From contig NZ_CP011514.1 of the NCBI RefSeq assembly GCF_001653795.1, positions 990,163 to 1,054,162 on the forward strand: a stretch of 64,000 nucleotides of DNA, written 5' to 3'. The notes beneath the pieces were generated by a model. It did not search any database. It worked only from the letters and a program-made list of their open reading frames with translations, and was not told the origin of the DNA. This document shows, piece by piece, positions 35,842 to 43,470 of the stretch (the first letter of the stretch is position 1; every line of letters starts with the position of its first letter). Position numbers and translations under genes: made by a program. Source of the stretch: Mitsuaria sp. 7 (GTDB lineage Bacteria > Pseudomonadota > Gammaproteobacteria > Burkholderiales > Burkholderiaceae_C).

Positions 35842-37032
35842 TCAGTCCGCTGCGGGCCGCGCGGGCGCGCGCGTCAGGGGTAACGCGAGGCTCGCGAGCA
35901 CGGCGAAGCCGGCAGCCACGAACGGCACGGGCGCGACCTCGTCGCCGGTGACGACCAGCGAGGCCATCAGCGGTCCGAACGCGCTGCCGAACAGCTGGGC
36001 GGCGGGCACCAGCGACGCCACGCGTCCGCTGCCGTCGACGCGGAAGGCGAGCGCCATCTGGAAGGGCAGCATGAACAACCAGGTGAAGGTGAACAGCCCG
36101 CAGAGCGCGGCGAAGGCGCTGGTGTCACCGGGCCCGGTCCGCGCGATGCCGAGGGCGCTGAGCCCGAGCACGACAGCGCATCCCACCAGCGTGGGCCGCA
36201 CCGGCAGACGCCGCACGAGCCAGGTGCCGACGCTGCCGCCGACGACCTGCATGCCGAGTCCCGCGGCGATGAGGGTCTGGACGGCGAGCATGGAGAAGCC
36301 GCTGCGGGTGCCGAGCGGCTCCGCATAGGCCCACAGCGCGCCAAGCGTGGCGAGCTGGAGGAAGACGACCAGCAGCGTGCCGATGCGCGGACGGGTCCAG
36401 GTCATGCCGATGCCGACCTGGCTCACGGTGGGCGTGAGCGGCCCGAGCGGCCGCGCGAAGAGGAGGGCGAGCAGGGCGGCCAGACCGCAGAGTCCGGCCA
36501 GCACGGCGAAGCCGCCGGGCCATCCGGACACGGGAATGACGAGGTGCGCCAGCGCGAGGCCGAGCACGGACTGCGCCAGCGTCTGCACGACGAAGAAGAG
36601 TCCGGCCAGGCGCTCGGGCACGGCGGCCCGGACGATGACGGCGGTGGTGCTCCAGACCATCAGGCCTTCGGCGACGCCGGCGCCCGCGCGGACGAGGCCC
36701 ACCGCCAGATCGCCGGTGACCCGCATGGTCACGAGGTTCAACGCCGCCGCGCCCAGCGCCGCGAGGACGGTGATGGATCGCAGCGACCGCACCGGCAGCG
36801 CGAGATCGCCGATCAGCACGCCCAGGCCCAGGGCCACGATCTCGCCCATGGCCACGAGGCCGACGCCTTCCAAGGTCACATGACCGGCTTCGAGCAGCGC
36901 GCCCAGCAGCAGCGGCTGCAGGCCGAGCATCAACAGGGCCACCGAGCCCACGGCGATCGCCAGGCGCTGCGCGCCGCGGGTGCTGATCGAGGACGAAGCC
37001 GTGGCGGGATCCGCGAAGGGAAGTGTGCTCAT
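35842..37032 (-). CDS. MFS transporter (sugar-efflux/Bcr-like)
   Basis: 396 residues from the ATG at 37032; an ATG at 37047 is an alternative. About twelve membrane segments. The first-half loop carries LIGDLALPVRSLRS, a loose form of the MFS loop 2-3 motif. It has the general look of sugar- or drug-efflux MFS permeases, but the direction and substrate cannot be told. The 14-bp dyad at 37073-37086 lies directly before the gene, shared with the divergent TetR gene. It is therefore probably derepressed together with the porin-kinase-aldolase operon. Confidence 0.78.
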   Translation of the reverse strand: MSTLPFADPATASSSISTRGAQRLAIAVGSVALLMLGLQPLLLGALLEAGHVTLEGVGLVAMGEIVALGLGVLIGDLALPVRSLRSITVLAALGAAALNLVTMRVTGDLAVGLVRAGAGVAEGLMVWSTTAVIVRAAVPERLAGLFFVVQTLAQSVLGLALAHLVIPVSGWPGGFAVLAGLCGLAALLALLFARPLGPLTPTVSQVGIGMTWTRPRIGTLLVVFLQLATLGALWAYAEPLGTRSGFSMLAVQTLIAAGLGMQVVGGSVGTWLVRRLPVRPTLVGCAVVLGLSALGIARTGPGDTSAFAALCGLFTFTWLFMLPFQMALAFRVDGSGRVASLVPAAQLFGSAFGPLMASLVVTGDEVAPVPFVAAGFAVLASLALPLTRAPARPAAD

Positions 37033-37072
37033 CTCGGCGCAAACCATGCGTTGGAAGATGAGCGGAGATCTT

Positions 37073-37086
37073 ATAGTCATGGCTAT
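37073..37086. promoter_or_regulatory. Operator dyad between the MFS and TetR genes
   Basis: ATAGTCATGGCTAT, an almost perfect dyad (the reverse complement differs at two central positions). On the minus strand it is followed by a TATAAG -10-like hexamer, and on the plus strand by TATCTT. Binding here would block both promoters, giving autoregulation of the TetR gene and control of the MFS gene. Confidence 0.7.
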
Positions 37087-37146
37087 CTTTCCGGGGTGCT
37101 CGCCAACCCTGGAAGAATCCCGTAGCGCTCACGCCCGCCCACGCCT

Positions 37147-37926
37147 ATGACCATGCCGCGCCGCAAGACATCCGAACCTGCTCCGGCCTCCGCGCTGGAA
37201 GCCGTGTCATCGGTCCGAGCCGGACGCGGTGCCGGGGTTGATCCCGCTCTCGCACCGGACGTCGCGCCGGATGCCACACCGGATTCCGTGACGGACGCGG
37301 TGACCGCGCCAGCGCTCGCCGGCAAGAAGCTGCCCGCACAGCAGCGCGCCACCGAGACCTACGAGCGCATCCTCGAAGCGGCGGCGCAGACCTTGATCGA
37401 GGTCGGCGTGGAGCGCCTCTCCACCAACCTGGTCTGCATGCGTGCGGGGCTGTCGCCGCCGGCGCTGTACCGCTACTTCCCGAACAAGTACGCGCTGCTC
37501 TTCGAGCTCGGGCAGCGCCTGATGCAGCGCCAGAACGAATGCGTGGCGAAGTGGATGTCGGTGGACGTGGTGCGGGCCGGCGTGCCGGCGCTGGAGGAGG
37601 CGCTGGCGGGGCTGCTGCTGGACACCTATGCGGCGACGCGCGACACGCCCGCGGGCGTGTGGATCATGCGGGCGATGCGGGCCGTGCCCGCGCTGCAGGA
37701 GGTGCGGCTGACCTCGCACGCGGCGGTGACCCAGGCGCAGACGCGGCTGCTCGTGAAGGCCTTGCCGGGGGCCAGGCGCGCGGAGCTCAAGCTCGCGAGC
37801 CGGATCGTCGTGGAGCTGATCTACGCGACGGTGGAGATGCTCTTCGACGAGAGCCTCAAGCCCAAGGAGGTCGCGCGCATCACGGCCGGGATGATGGCGA
37901 GCCACCTGGCGAAGGTGATGCGCTGA
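37147..37926 (+). CDS. TetR-family transcriptional regulator
   Basis: 259 residues. A Pro/Ala/Asp-rich N-terminal extension (about 1-62) is unusual for the family. The DNA-binding domain follows (RATETYERILEAAAQTLIEVGVERLSTNLVCMRAGLSPPALYRYFPNKYALLFEL), with the helix-turn-helix at about 91-113. The C-terminal ligand domain is all-helical. It is divergent from the MFS gene and shares its operator-like dyad with the DUF2147-led operon, so it is the likely local repressor. The ligand is unknown, perhaps the pathway substrate or an intermediate. Confidence 0.88.
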   Translation: MTMPRRKTSEPAPASALEAVSSVRAGRGAGVDPALAPDVAPDATPDSVTDAVTAPALAGKKLPAQQRATETYERILEAAAQTLIEVGVERLSTNLVCMRAGLSPPALYRYFPNKYALLFELGQRLMQRQNECVAKWMSVDVVRAGVPALEEALAGLLLDTYAATRDTPAGVWIMRAMRAVPALQEVRLTSHAAVTQAQTRLLVKALPGARRAELKLASRIVVELIYATVEMLFDESLKPKEVARITAGMMASHLAKVMR

Positions 37927-37934
37927 GGCGCCGG

Positions 37935-38903
37935 TCAGTACCCGTGGATCAGCTTGTAGGCCAGCTCGGGATCGAAGGTCCCCGCCTTCGCCGCGCTGGA
38001 GCCACACTGGCCGTCCGATAGCCCGGGGTTCTTGAGCCACAGGCGCATCTCGGGAGACTCCCCGGCGGCCGAGACCGAGGGCGAAACGCCGATCTTGCGC
38101 GCCGACGGATTGCACCAGTTGCCTTCGTAGACAGGCGGCGGACCATTCCCGTTCCGGCTGGTGTCGACGACGAAGGTCTTCGTCCCGAATCCGTCTTTCG
38201 CGAGCTCGGCCACGATGGCCTTGCCATAGGTGGTCTCGGTCAGGGTTGTCTTGAAGTTGGAAACGTTCAGCGAGAAGCCGCGAGCGTCCTTGACACCGGC
38301 CTGGCCGAGGAGATCCGCGGCCTGCGTCGCCGACAGCCAGCTGCTGTGGCCGATGTCGAGATAGACCTTGCTGAGCGGCGCCTTCTTCTTGAACTGTCCG
38401 GTGGCATAGGCGAGCAGCGACAGCCGCGTGGTCCGGAGGCTGTCGCACTTCGCGCTGCCCAGGTCCGCGAGCGCGTCGGGCTCGAGCACGATGATCGCGA
38501 CGCGTGTCGCGCCCACGGCGGACGCGAAGGTCGAGATCCAGTCGCGATAGGCCGCGGCCGACGCCGCGCCGCCGCTGCTCTCTTCCCCACCGCAATCTCG
38601 CTGGGGAATGTTGTAGGCCACGAGGACGGGCGTGCGTCCCGCGGCGGCCGCCTTGCCGACGTAGCTCGCGACGTCCGCGCCGATGTCCGCGGTCCAGTCG
38701 CCGAACCAGCGCGCGGCTGGTTGACTGGCGATGCGGTCGCGGATGTCGTTCACGCGTCCGTCGGACGGATGGGCCTTCACCCACTTCTGGGCTTCGGAGT
38801 TCGGGTCGCCGTAGAAGTCGGCGGCGTGGGTGATGCCGGCGTGGCTGCCGGCGATGGCGAACAGCAGGGCAGGGAGGAGTCGCGCGACGCGTCCCCCGAT
38901 CAT
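37935..38903 (-). CDS. Glycoside hydrolase family 6 (endoglucanase/cellobiohydrolase-like)
   Basis: 322 residues with a signal peptide (about 1-28, ending ITHAA). GH6 landmarks: FYGDPNSEAQKWV, PAARWFGDW, VLVAYNIPQRDCGGEESSGG (D103, conserved active-site aspartate), IIVLEPDALAD (D143, the usual acid position), VYLDIGHSSWL, GFSLNVSNF and LWLKNPGLSDGQC. It acts on beta-1,4-glucan chains by inversion in known members. No CBM is attached. The ATG overlaps the stop of the lipoprotein gene by 4 bp, so it is the third gene of a coupled operon with a metallopeptidase and a lipoprotein, an odd setting for a cellulase. Confidence 0.88.
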   Translation of the reverse strand: MIGGRVARLLPALLFAIAGSHAGITHAADFYGDPNSEAQKWVKAHPSDGRVNDIRDRIASQPAARWFGDWTADIGADVASYVGKAAAAGRTPVLVAYNIPQRDCGGEESSGGAASAAAYRDWISTFASAVGATRVAIIVLEPDALADLGSAKCDSLRTTRLSLLAYATGQFKKKAPLSKVYLDIGHSSWLSATQAADLLGQAGVKDARGFSLNVSNFKTTLTETTYGKAIVAELAKDGFGTKTFVVDTSRNGNGPPPVYEGNWCNPSARKIGVSPSVSAAGESPEMRLWLKNPGLSDGQCGSSAAKAGTFDPELAYKLIHGY

Positions 38904-39436
38904 CGGCAGACCTCTTCGATCCACTCGCGGGAACCGGGCTTCAGCGGGACCAGCCGTTGACCTTGCGCGCCGTCGGCGGCCAGGCAGAACTTGGCGCCGT
39001 AGCCATGCGTCGGATCGGACGGATCCGAAGGGCGGCCGTTCAGATAGACCAGATAGACGCGGTCGGGCTGCAACGGGGCCGGCGGCGTGCTGGTCTCCGC
39101 GCCGGGCGGCATCTGGCCATAGGCGATGCAGCTGGCGTTCGACATCGGTGCGCCCTGCGCGGGATCCACGCTCATGGACCACACCTTGGTCACCGGCTTG
39201 GACGACGCATCGGAGACGATCACCGCCTGCAGCCTCACGCCGGGATCGCGCTTCGCTTCCTTGGCCGTGAGCGTGAAGCAGGGCTTGGCGCCTTCCATCC
39301 GGACCTCGGCCTCGCCGCGGCGGGAGGTGGCGCAGGCGGAGCAGATCCAGGCGGACAGCGCGAGCAGCAGCAGCGGCTGCATCGGCCTGAACGGTTTCAT
39401 CGGCTTGAGCGGTGTCATCGACTTCATGGACGTCAT
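38900..39436 (-). CDS. Hypothetical lipoprotein, immunity-like position
   Basis: 178 residues. The N-terminus MTSMKSMTPLKPMKPFRPMQP is a repeat-derived positively charged leader. A hydrophobic core follows, ending in a lipobox-like ICSACATS. The mature part carries four cysteines (KPCFTLTAKEAKRD, NASCIAYGQMPPG, YGAKFCLAAD, EEVCR) and a YLVYLNGRPSDPSDPTHG segment. It starts 4 bp after the metallopeptidase gene and overlaps the GH6 gene. Small lipoproteins in this position often neutralise a periplasmic toxin; that role is only inferred. Confidence 0.65.
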   Translation of the reverse strand: MTSMKSMTPLKPMKPFRPMQPLLLLALSAWICSACATSRRGEAEVRMEGAKPCFTLTAKEAKRDPGVRLQAVIVSDASSKPVTKVWSMSVDPAQGAPMSNASCIAYGQMPPGAETSTPPAPLQPDRVYLVYLNGRPSDPSDPTHGYGAKFCLAADGAQGQRLVPLKPGSREWIEEVCR

Positions 39437-39440
39437 GGGC

Positions 39441-40166
39441 TCAGGGCAGGTTGGCCTTGTCGGCGGGATTGGCGATGAAGGCTTTGAGCACCTCTTCGAA
39501 AAGGGGCAGGTTCTTCGCGTATTGCCGCTGGCTCATGGCGTCGGGCGAATTCAGGTGCTTGAGCGCGAAGTAGTCGGCGAGCAGGTCGCCCTGGGCTTCC
39601 ATGTTGTAGTCGCCCAGGGTCTGGCCGGACTTCAACTCGTACTGGTAGGACAGGCCGATGCGGATCGCGCCGCGCAGGCGCACCCAGTAGCCGAGCTGGT
39701 GTTGCCACACATGGACCATCTCGTGCATGAACCAGTGCTTGTCGCCGTCGTCGCCCTGGGAGAAGTCTTCCTTGAAGTAGCTCTTGTTGAAGTACATCTC
39801 GCCGTTGGGCGTCATGGCGGTGTTGTCGGGCTGCAGTCCGAAGGGCAGGTACTCGTCCTTGTGGACCTTGATGGCCGTGTAGTCGAGCGAGTCCTTGAAC
39901 ACGAGCCGCGCCATCGCGATCTCGCCGGTCGTGAGCCCGCGGGCTTCGCCGTCGGGCGTGGCGATGGGCTTCTGAGGCGCGGGCACGTAGGGGGCGCTCG
40001 CCGGCGGCGTGAAGTCGGCGGCCACGAGCAGCCAGTTGTCGCCGGCGGACGCGTCCAGGCCGACAGGCCCCGGGCGGGGCGAGTCGCCAATCCACTTCGT
40101 GCCCGGATCGGACATCAACCGGGCGACGTCCAACCCGAGAGGACCAGGAACGACGGCACGTGCCAT
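39441..40166 (-). CDS. Vgr-related zinc metallopeptidase-like protein (HEMxH)
   Basis: 241 residues from the ATG at 40166. The core (about 76-215) matches the pattern of standalone 'vgr related' proteins: RGLTTGEIAMARLVFKDSLDY, KVHKDEYLPFGLQ, MTPNGEMYFNKSYFKEDFS, then WFMHEMVHVWQHQLGYWVRLRG with H148, E149 and H152 as a zinc HExxH-type site, and YNMEAQGDLLADYF, where a glutamate could be the third ligand. No signal peptide, so export would need a contact-dependent or type VI-like route. Vgr-related HEMTHVWQ proteins are linked to type VI secretion elsewhere; here no T6SS gene is nearby. Confidence 0.68.
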   Translation of the reverse strand: MARAVVPGPLGLDVARLMSDPGTKWIGDSPRPGPVGLDASAGDNWLLVAADFTPPASAPYVPAPQKPIATPDGEARGLTTGEIAMARLVFKDSLDYTAIKVHKDEYLPFGLQPDNTAMTPNGEMYFNKSYFKEDFSQGDDGDKHWFMHEMVHVWQHQLGYWVRLRGAIRIGLSYQYELKSGQTLGDYNMEAQGDLLADYFALKHLNSPDAMSQRQYAKNLPLFEEVLKAFIANPADKANLP

Positions 40167-40382
40167 GTGAAGCTCCCTGCAAGGCGCCGCGGGACAGTCC
40201 GGCGGCCAACGGCCCATGTTGCCCGGTCGGCGGAGTGGGTGCAAATGACTCTTGGCTAGTGACGGTAGCGGCCAGCTCGTCGGGCGTGTGAGCTGTGGGA
40301 GGGAACCCGGCCATGAGCCAGAATGTCCGAGAGAGCGGATGCGTCAGACGCGTCCAGGTGTTGTTGAACCACTGGAGTCGCC

Positions 40383-40796
40383 ATGGCGTGGGACGTGTCA
40401 CTGTTCAAGTTCAGTCAGAGGTACCGAACGTTAGAGGAGATCCCGCATGACGAGCGGCTATCCGACTTGGGGTCGCTGAAAGAAGTTCAAGGCGCCGTCA
40501 CCGCGGTCTTCCCTGAAACCGATTGGACCGATCCGCACTGGGGCATTTTTGACAGTGTGTTGGGCTCGATCGAGTTCAACGTGGGCACGGACGATCCAGT
40601 TCAAAGCCTCGGCCTGCATGTACGTGCGGGCGACGCCGTCGTGGATGGCATTCTGCTGCTCTGTGAGCAGATGGACTGCCAAGCCATTGATGTGGGCGAC
40701 GGAAGCTTCCTGGAACAGTCCGATGACCCCGCACGCGGCCTGCAGAAGTGGCGCGCGTACAGGGACCAGATCCTCACGCAAGGGAAGACGTCGTAG
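40383..40796 (+). CDS. Hypothetical protein, immunity-like
   Basis: 137 residues, soluble and acidic (MAWDVSLFKFSQRYRTLEEIP, DERLSDLGSLKEVQGAVTAVFPETDWTDPHWGIFDS, ADAVVDGILLLCEQMDCQAIDVGDGSFLEQ). The opening MxWDVSLFxFSQ and overall character resemble small proteins found beside polymorphic toxins, but I cannot name the family. It diverges from the metallopeptidase gene; the 216-bp gap between them (40167-40382) holds no gene. Confidence 0.6.
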   Translation: MAWDVSLFKFSQRYRTLEEIPHDERLSDLGSLKEVQGAVTAVFPETDWTDPHWGIFDSVLGSIEFNVGTDDPVQSLGLHVRAGDAVVDGILLLCEQMDCQAIDVGDGSFLEQSDDPARGLQKWRAYRDQILTQGKTS

Positions 40797-40851
40797 ATCT
40801 CGGTGACGGTGAACCTGACGTCGAGCGACGTTGGGCTCAAGAACGCACGAA

Positions 40852-40932
40852 CAAGCCCTGACCCTCAAGGGTGGGGGCATATCCCCCGCAGGCCCTGCAA
40901 GGGCTGAACCGCCAGAGGCTTTGATACAGATC
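40852..40932. repeat. 82-bp dispersed repeat, copy 1
   Basis: Starts CAAGCCCTGACCCTCAA and ends TTTGATACAGATC. By eye it aligns with 45193-45274 over its length at roughly four matches in five. The outer blocks (CAAGCCCTGACCCTCAA, ATCCCCCGCA and TTTGATA-AGATC) are nearly identical and the middle varies. It lies in the space before the DUF3667 gene. Confidence 0.75.
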
Positions 40933-41033
40933 GGAGGCCGGCAACGGCGGGTTTTGCCGACCTCTTGAGACGGGGAGCGGAGGGGATACTCCCCGCCGTG
41001 GCCGCGTTGCGGCGCTCGTCAGGGTGGGGTGCC

Positions 41034-42227
41034 ATGAGTAGCCAAGTCGAGGCGGCCGGCGAGATGCTGGTGGGAGCCGCCGTTGCTCAGGAGATCGCCG
41101 GAGGCAGCGGCGCCGAGGCCGATGCCTCCAGGCCTGTGCACGGGTCCTGCGCCAACTGCGCCGCGCCGCTGCAAGGCGCGTTCTGCCACCGCTGCGGCCA
41201 GGCCGGCCACGTCCACCGCTCGCTGGCGCATCTGGCGGAGGAGCTGCTGCACGGCCTGCTGCATTTCGAGACCAAGGCCTGGCGCACCTTGCCGATGCTG
41301 CTTCTGAAGCCGGGCAAGCTGACGCGGGAGTACATCGACGGCCGACGCGTCCGTTACGTCTCGCCGCTGGCGCTGCTGCTGTTCCTGCTCTTCCTGATGT
41401 TCCTCGTGTTCTCGCTGACCAGCCCGACCGTGACGGTCGGCGGGGACCTGAATCAGGCTCAGCTCGCCAAGCTGAATCAGACGCTGGAGGCCAGCCGCGC
41501 CAAGCTGGGCGCGCTGGAGGCGCAACTGGCCGCAATGCCTGCAGGGGATGCGTCGCGTCGCCGCGTCGAGTCGGCCATTGCCGAGCAACGTGCGGAGGTG
41601 GTCGGGATCGAGCAGGCGCAGCTGTTCCTGGACCCCCAGCAAGCCGCGAAGGACCCCGAGGCCGCGCGTGCCGCCGCGCAGCAGGTCCGTGCTTCGCTGA
41701 CGCGTTATCTGCCTTGGCTGGCCGCGCCCGGTGTCGACGGCAGGATCGACCGCGCGCTGAGCGAGGCGCAAGGGCCGATGCTGCAGATCGAAGGGACGTC
41801 CGGAATACCGGCCTTCGATCGCAAGATGAAGCATGCGCTGGAGAACAAGGAACTCGCGCTCTACAAGATCAAGGGCGCGGCGGCCAAGTTCGCGTTCCTG
41901 CTGATGCCGATCTCGCTGCCGTTCCTGTGGTTGCTGATGCTGTCCCGGCGCCGCTTCGGCATGTTCGACCATGCCGTGTTCTCGCTCTATTCGTTGTCGG
42001 CGATGGCGCTGCTGATGAGCGCTGTAGCGATCTGCGGGTATTTCGGCTTCGTCGGCGTGGCGGTCCTGCTCGCGACGGTGGTGCCACCGCTGCACATGTT
42101 CGCGCAGCTGCGCGGCACTTATGCGCTCGGCGTCGGCGCCGCGGCGTGGCGCACGGTGGCCTTGCTCTTCATCGCCGGGGGCGCGATCGTCCTCTACAGC
42201 TTGATGATCGTGCTGGCGAGCATGTGA
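41034..42227 (+). CDS. DUF3667-like membrane protein with N-terminal zinc ribbon
   Basis: 397 residues from the ATG at 41034. A zinc ribbon (CANCAAPLQGAFCHRCGQ, about 37-54) is followed by the amphipathic LAEELLHGLLHFETKAWRTLPMLLLKPGKLTREYIDGRRVRYVSPLALLLFL segment typical of DUF3667, a membrane span (about 117-138), a coiled-coil-like periplasmic part (about 145-280) and three more spans (about 284-395). Function of the family is unknown. It stands alone, with no operon partner in the same direction. Confidence 0.78.
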   Translation: MSSQVEAAGEMLVGAAVAQEIAGGSGAEADASRPVHGSCANCAAPLQGAFCHRCGQAGHVHRSLAHLAEELLHGLLHFETKAWRTLPMLLLKPGKLTREYIDGRRVRYVSPLALLLFLLFLMFLVFSLTSPTVTVGGDLNQAQLAKLNQTLEASRAKLGALEAQLAAMPAGDASRRRVESAIAEQRAEVVGIEQAQLFLDPQQAAKDPEAARAAAQQVRASLTRYLPWLAAPGVDGRIDRALSEAQGPMLQIEGTSGIPAFDRKMKHALENKELALYKIKGAAAKFAFLLMPISLPFLWLLMLSRRRFGMFDHAVFSLYSLSAMALLMSAVAICGYFGFVGVAVLLATVVPPLHMFAQLRGTYALGVGAAAWRTVALLFIAGGAIVLYSLMIVLASM

Positions 42228-42257
42228 GCTGATCACCTCGCGCTGATCAGCCGTCTC

Positions 42258-42476
42258 TCAGAGGCGAGAGCGTCGACTCGCCCACCTGTATCCAACGATG
42301 CCGCCCGTGATCATGCAGACCAACATGAAGGCGAGCGCGCCCATGAACGCGTCCCCGATGTCGGAGTCGGACCTGATGTAGCGCGGCCCGTACCAGAGCG
42401 CGAAGAGCTCCACGAGCCCGTAGGACAGGAGGGCAAACAGGACCGCGCCGAGAACGGCGAACAGTGCGCGCTTCAT
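42258..42476 (-). CDS. Small two-span membrane protein
   Basis: 72 residues with two clear membrane segments (about 5-28 and 43-64) joined by a polar loop (YGPRYIRSDSDIGDAF), ending in a basic tail (RWASRRSRL). It converges on the DUF3667 gene. The half attC-like sequence lies just upstream of its start. No family recognised. Confidence 0.6.
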   Translation of the reverse strand: MKRALFAVLGAVLFALLSYGLVELFALWYGPRYIRSDSDIGDAFMGALAFMLVCMITGGIVGYRWASRRSRL

Positions 42477-42510
42477 GTCATCTGCCAGAACCAGATGGCC
42501 TTGGCCTTTC

Positions 42511-42538
42511 TGTAGTCCGCTTGAAGGAAAGGTTAGGC
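42511..42538. repeat. Truncated attC-like end (GTTAGGC side)
   Basis: TCCGCTTGAAGGAAAG followed by GTTAGGC is the pattern of one end of an integron attC site (core GTTRRRY). No matching palindrome half lies to its left, so the site is broken. GTTAGGCGC here and GCGCCTAAC at 43017-43025 form inverted ends around the gene between them. Confidence 0.55.
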
Positions 42539-42572
42539 GCCGGATGCGGCTCGGCAGGCTTACCGTTTGTGT

Positions 42573-42992
42573 TCATTGACGGAGTAAGCCCTCCAGTTTG
42601 GCGCCATGTTCCCGAAGGAAGCCATTACAGATGTCAATCTGCCGGGGCATGAACGCTTCCTCTCGCATCCTCTTGCCTGATTCCTCAGATAGCGCAGTGG
42701 CGCTTTTGAACTCGCCATCAAACTCTTGGAGCCAGCCCTCCATTGATGTATGTGTTCCGCCAAGCTTTGCGGCGACGCGCATAAGGGAACGCTGAAGATT
42801 TTCAAGATCGGCCTTTGCGTCCGCGCTCCGCTCGGCTGCGGCTCCCATGCCAAACACGACTGAACATCGGGTTGCCTGCTTAGCAAGTGAGATCGAAGAG
42901 GCAGGTGTGTGTGTCTGAGCCAGTGCGAGCGGATGGGCAAGGAAAACGCACGCGACCGCTACGATGGATCGGATGGACATCGAAGGTTTCAT
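42573..42992 (-). CDS. Exported hypothetical protein in a cassette-like island
   Basis: 139 residues from the ATG at 42992; an ATG at 42980 is also possible. Signal peptide (SIRSIVAVACVFLAHPLALA). The mature part is helical and charged, with two cysteines (ATRCSVVFGMGAAAERSADAKADLENLQRSLMRVAAKLGG, ICNGFLREHGAKLEGLL). Base composition is visibly less GC-rich than its neighbours, and the gene is bounded by attC-like sequences. Both features suggest acquisition as an integron gene cassette. Function unknown. Confidence 0.65.
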   Translation of the reverse strand: MKPSMSIRSIVAVACVFLAHPLALAQTHTPASSISLAKQATRCSVVFGMGAAAERSADAKADLENLQRSLMRVAAKLGGTHTSMEGWLQEFDGEFKSATALSEESGKRMREEAFMPRQIDICNGFLREHGAKLEGLLRQ

Positions 42993-43018
42993 ATTGGTGC
43001 CAAGTGGTGGCATGTTGC

Positions 43019-43086
43019 GCCTAACGTGTTGTAGGGCGACAGTCCTGCGCCCCAACATTGCCGCCCTCCGCATAACACGGCTAGGC
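43019..43086. repeat. attC-like integron recombination site
   Basis: GCCTAAC (fits RYYYAAC) starts a 68-bp imperfect palindrome: GTGTTGTAGGGCGACA pairs with TGCCGCCCTCCGCATAACAC with a few unpaired bases, as in attC hairpins. The site ends in GCTAGGC, one base away from GTTAGGC. No integrase gene is in the window. The 384 bp that follow (43087-43470) hold nothing I can support as a gene. Confidence 0.6.
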
Positions 43087-43470
43087 CGGCTCGTCGGAAG
43101 CCGTTAAAGATTCACAGCATTTTCTTTTCGCTAACCGGACCATGGCACCAAAAATCCGGCAGAAGCGGCACGGGTTCCATCTGGTACGGCGCTCATGCGC
43201 TCAAACGAGGATAAGCCATTGGGGACCGGTGGGCCGATCCCAAGCGGTCGCACGCGGGCTTCAATCCCGGGATGACGCGGTCCGGGAGGGTCGCTGGCGT
43301 GGTCCGCTTCTGCTGCAAAACGGTCAAACGGCGCCGATCACTCGGCAGGCCTATCAACCTCGGACTCGTTGAGAACCTCAACGCCAGACGAACGAATTCG
43401 GCCCCGATGAGCCCGACCGTGCGCGCAGCACCCTCTCGCGAGTTGCGATCAGTAGAGTCGAGCCCTAGCC

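Noticed and set aside
43142..43372. 76-residue plus-strand frame after the attC-like site
   Set aside because: No ribosome site, no recognisable motif and composition like random translation of this sequence.
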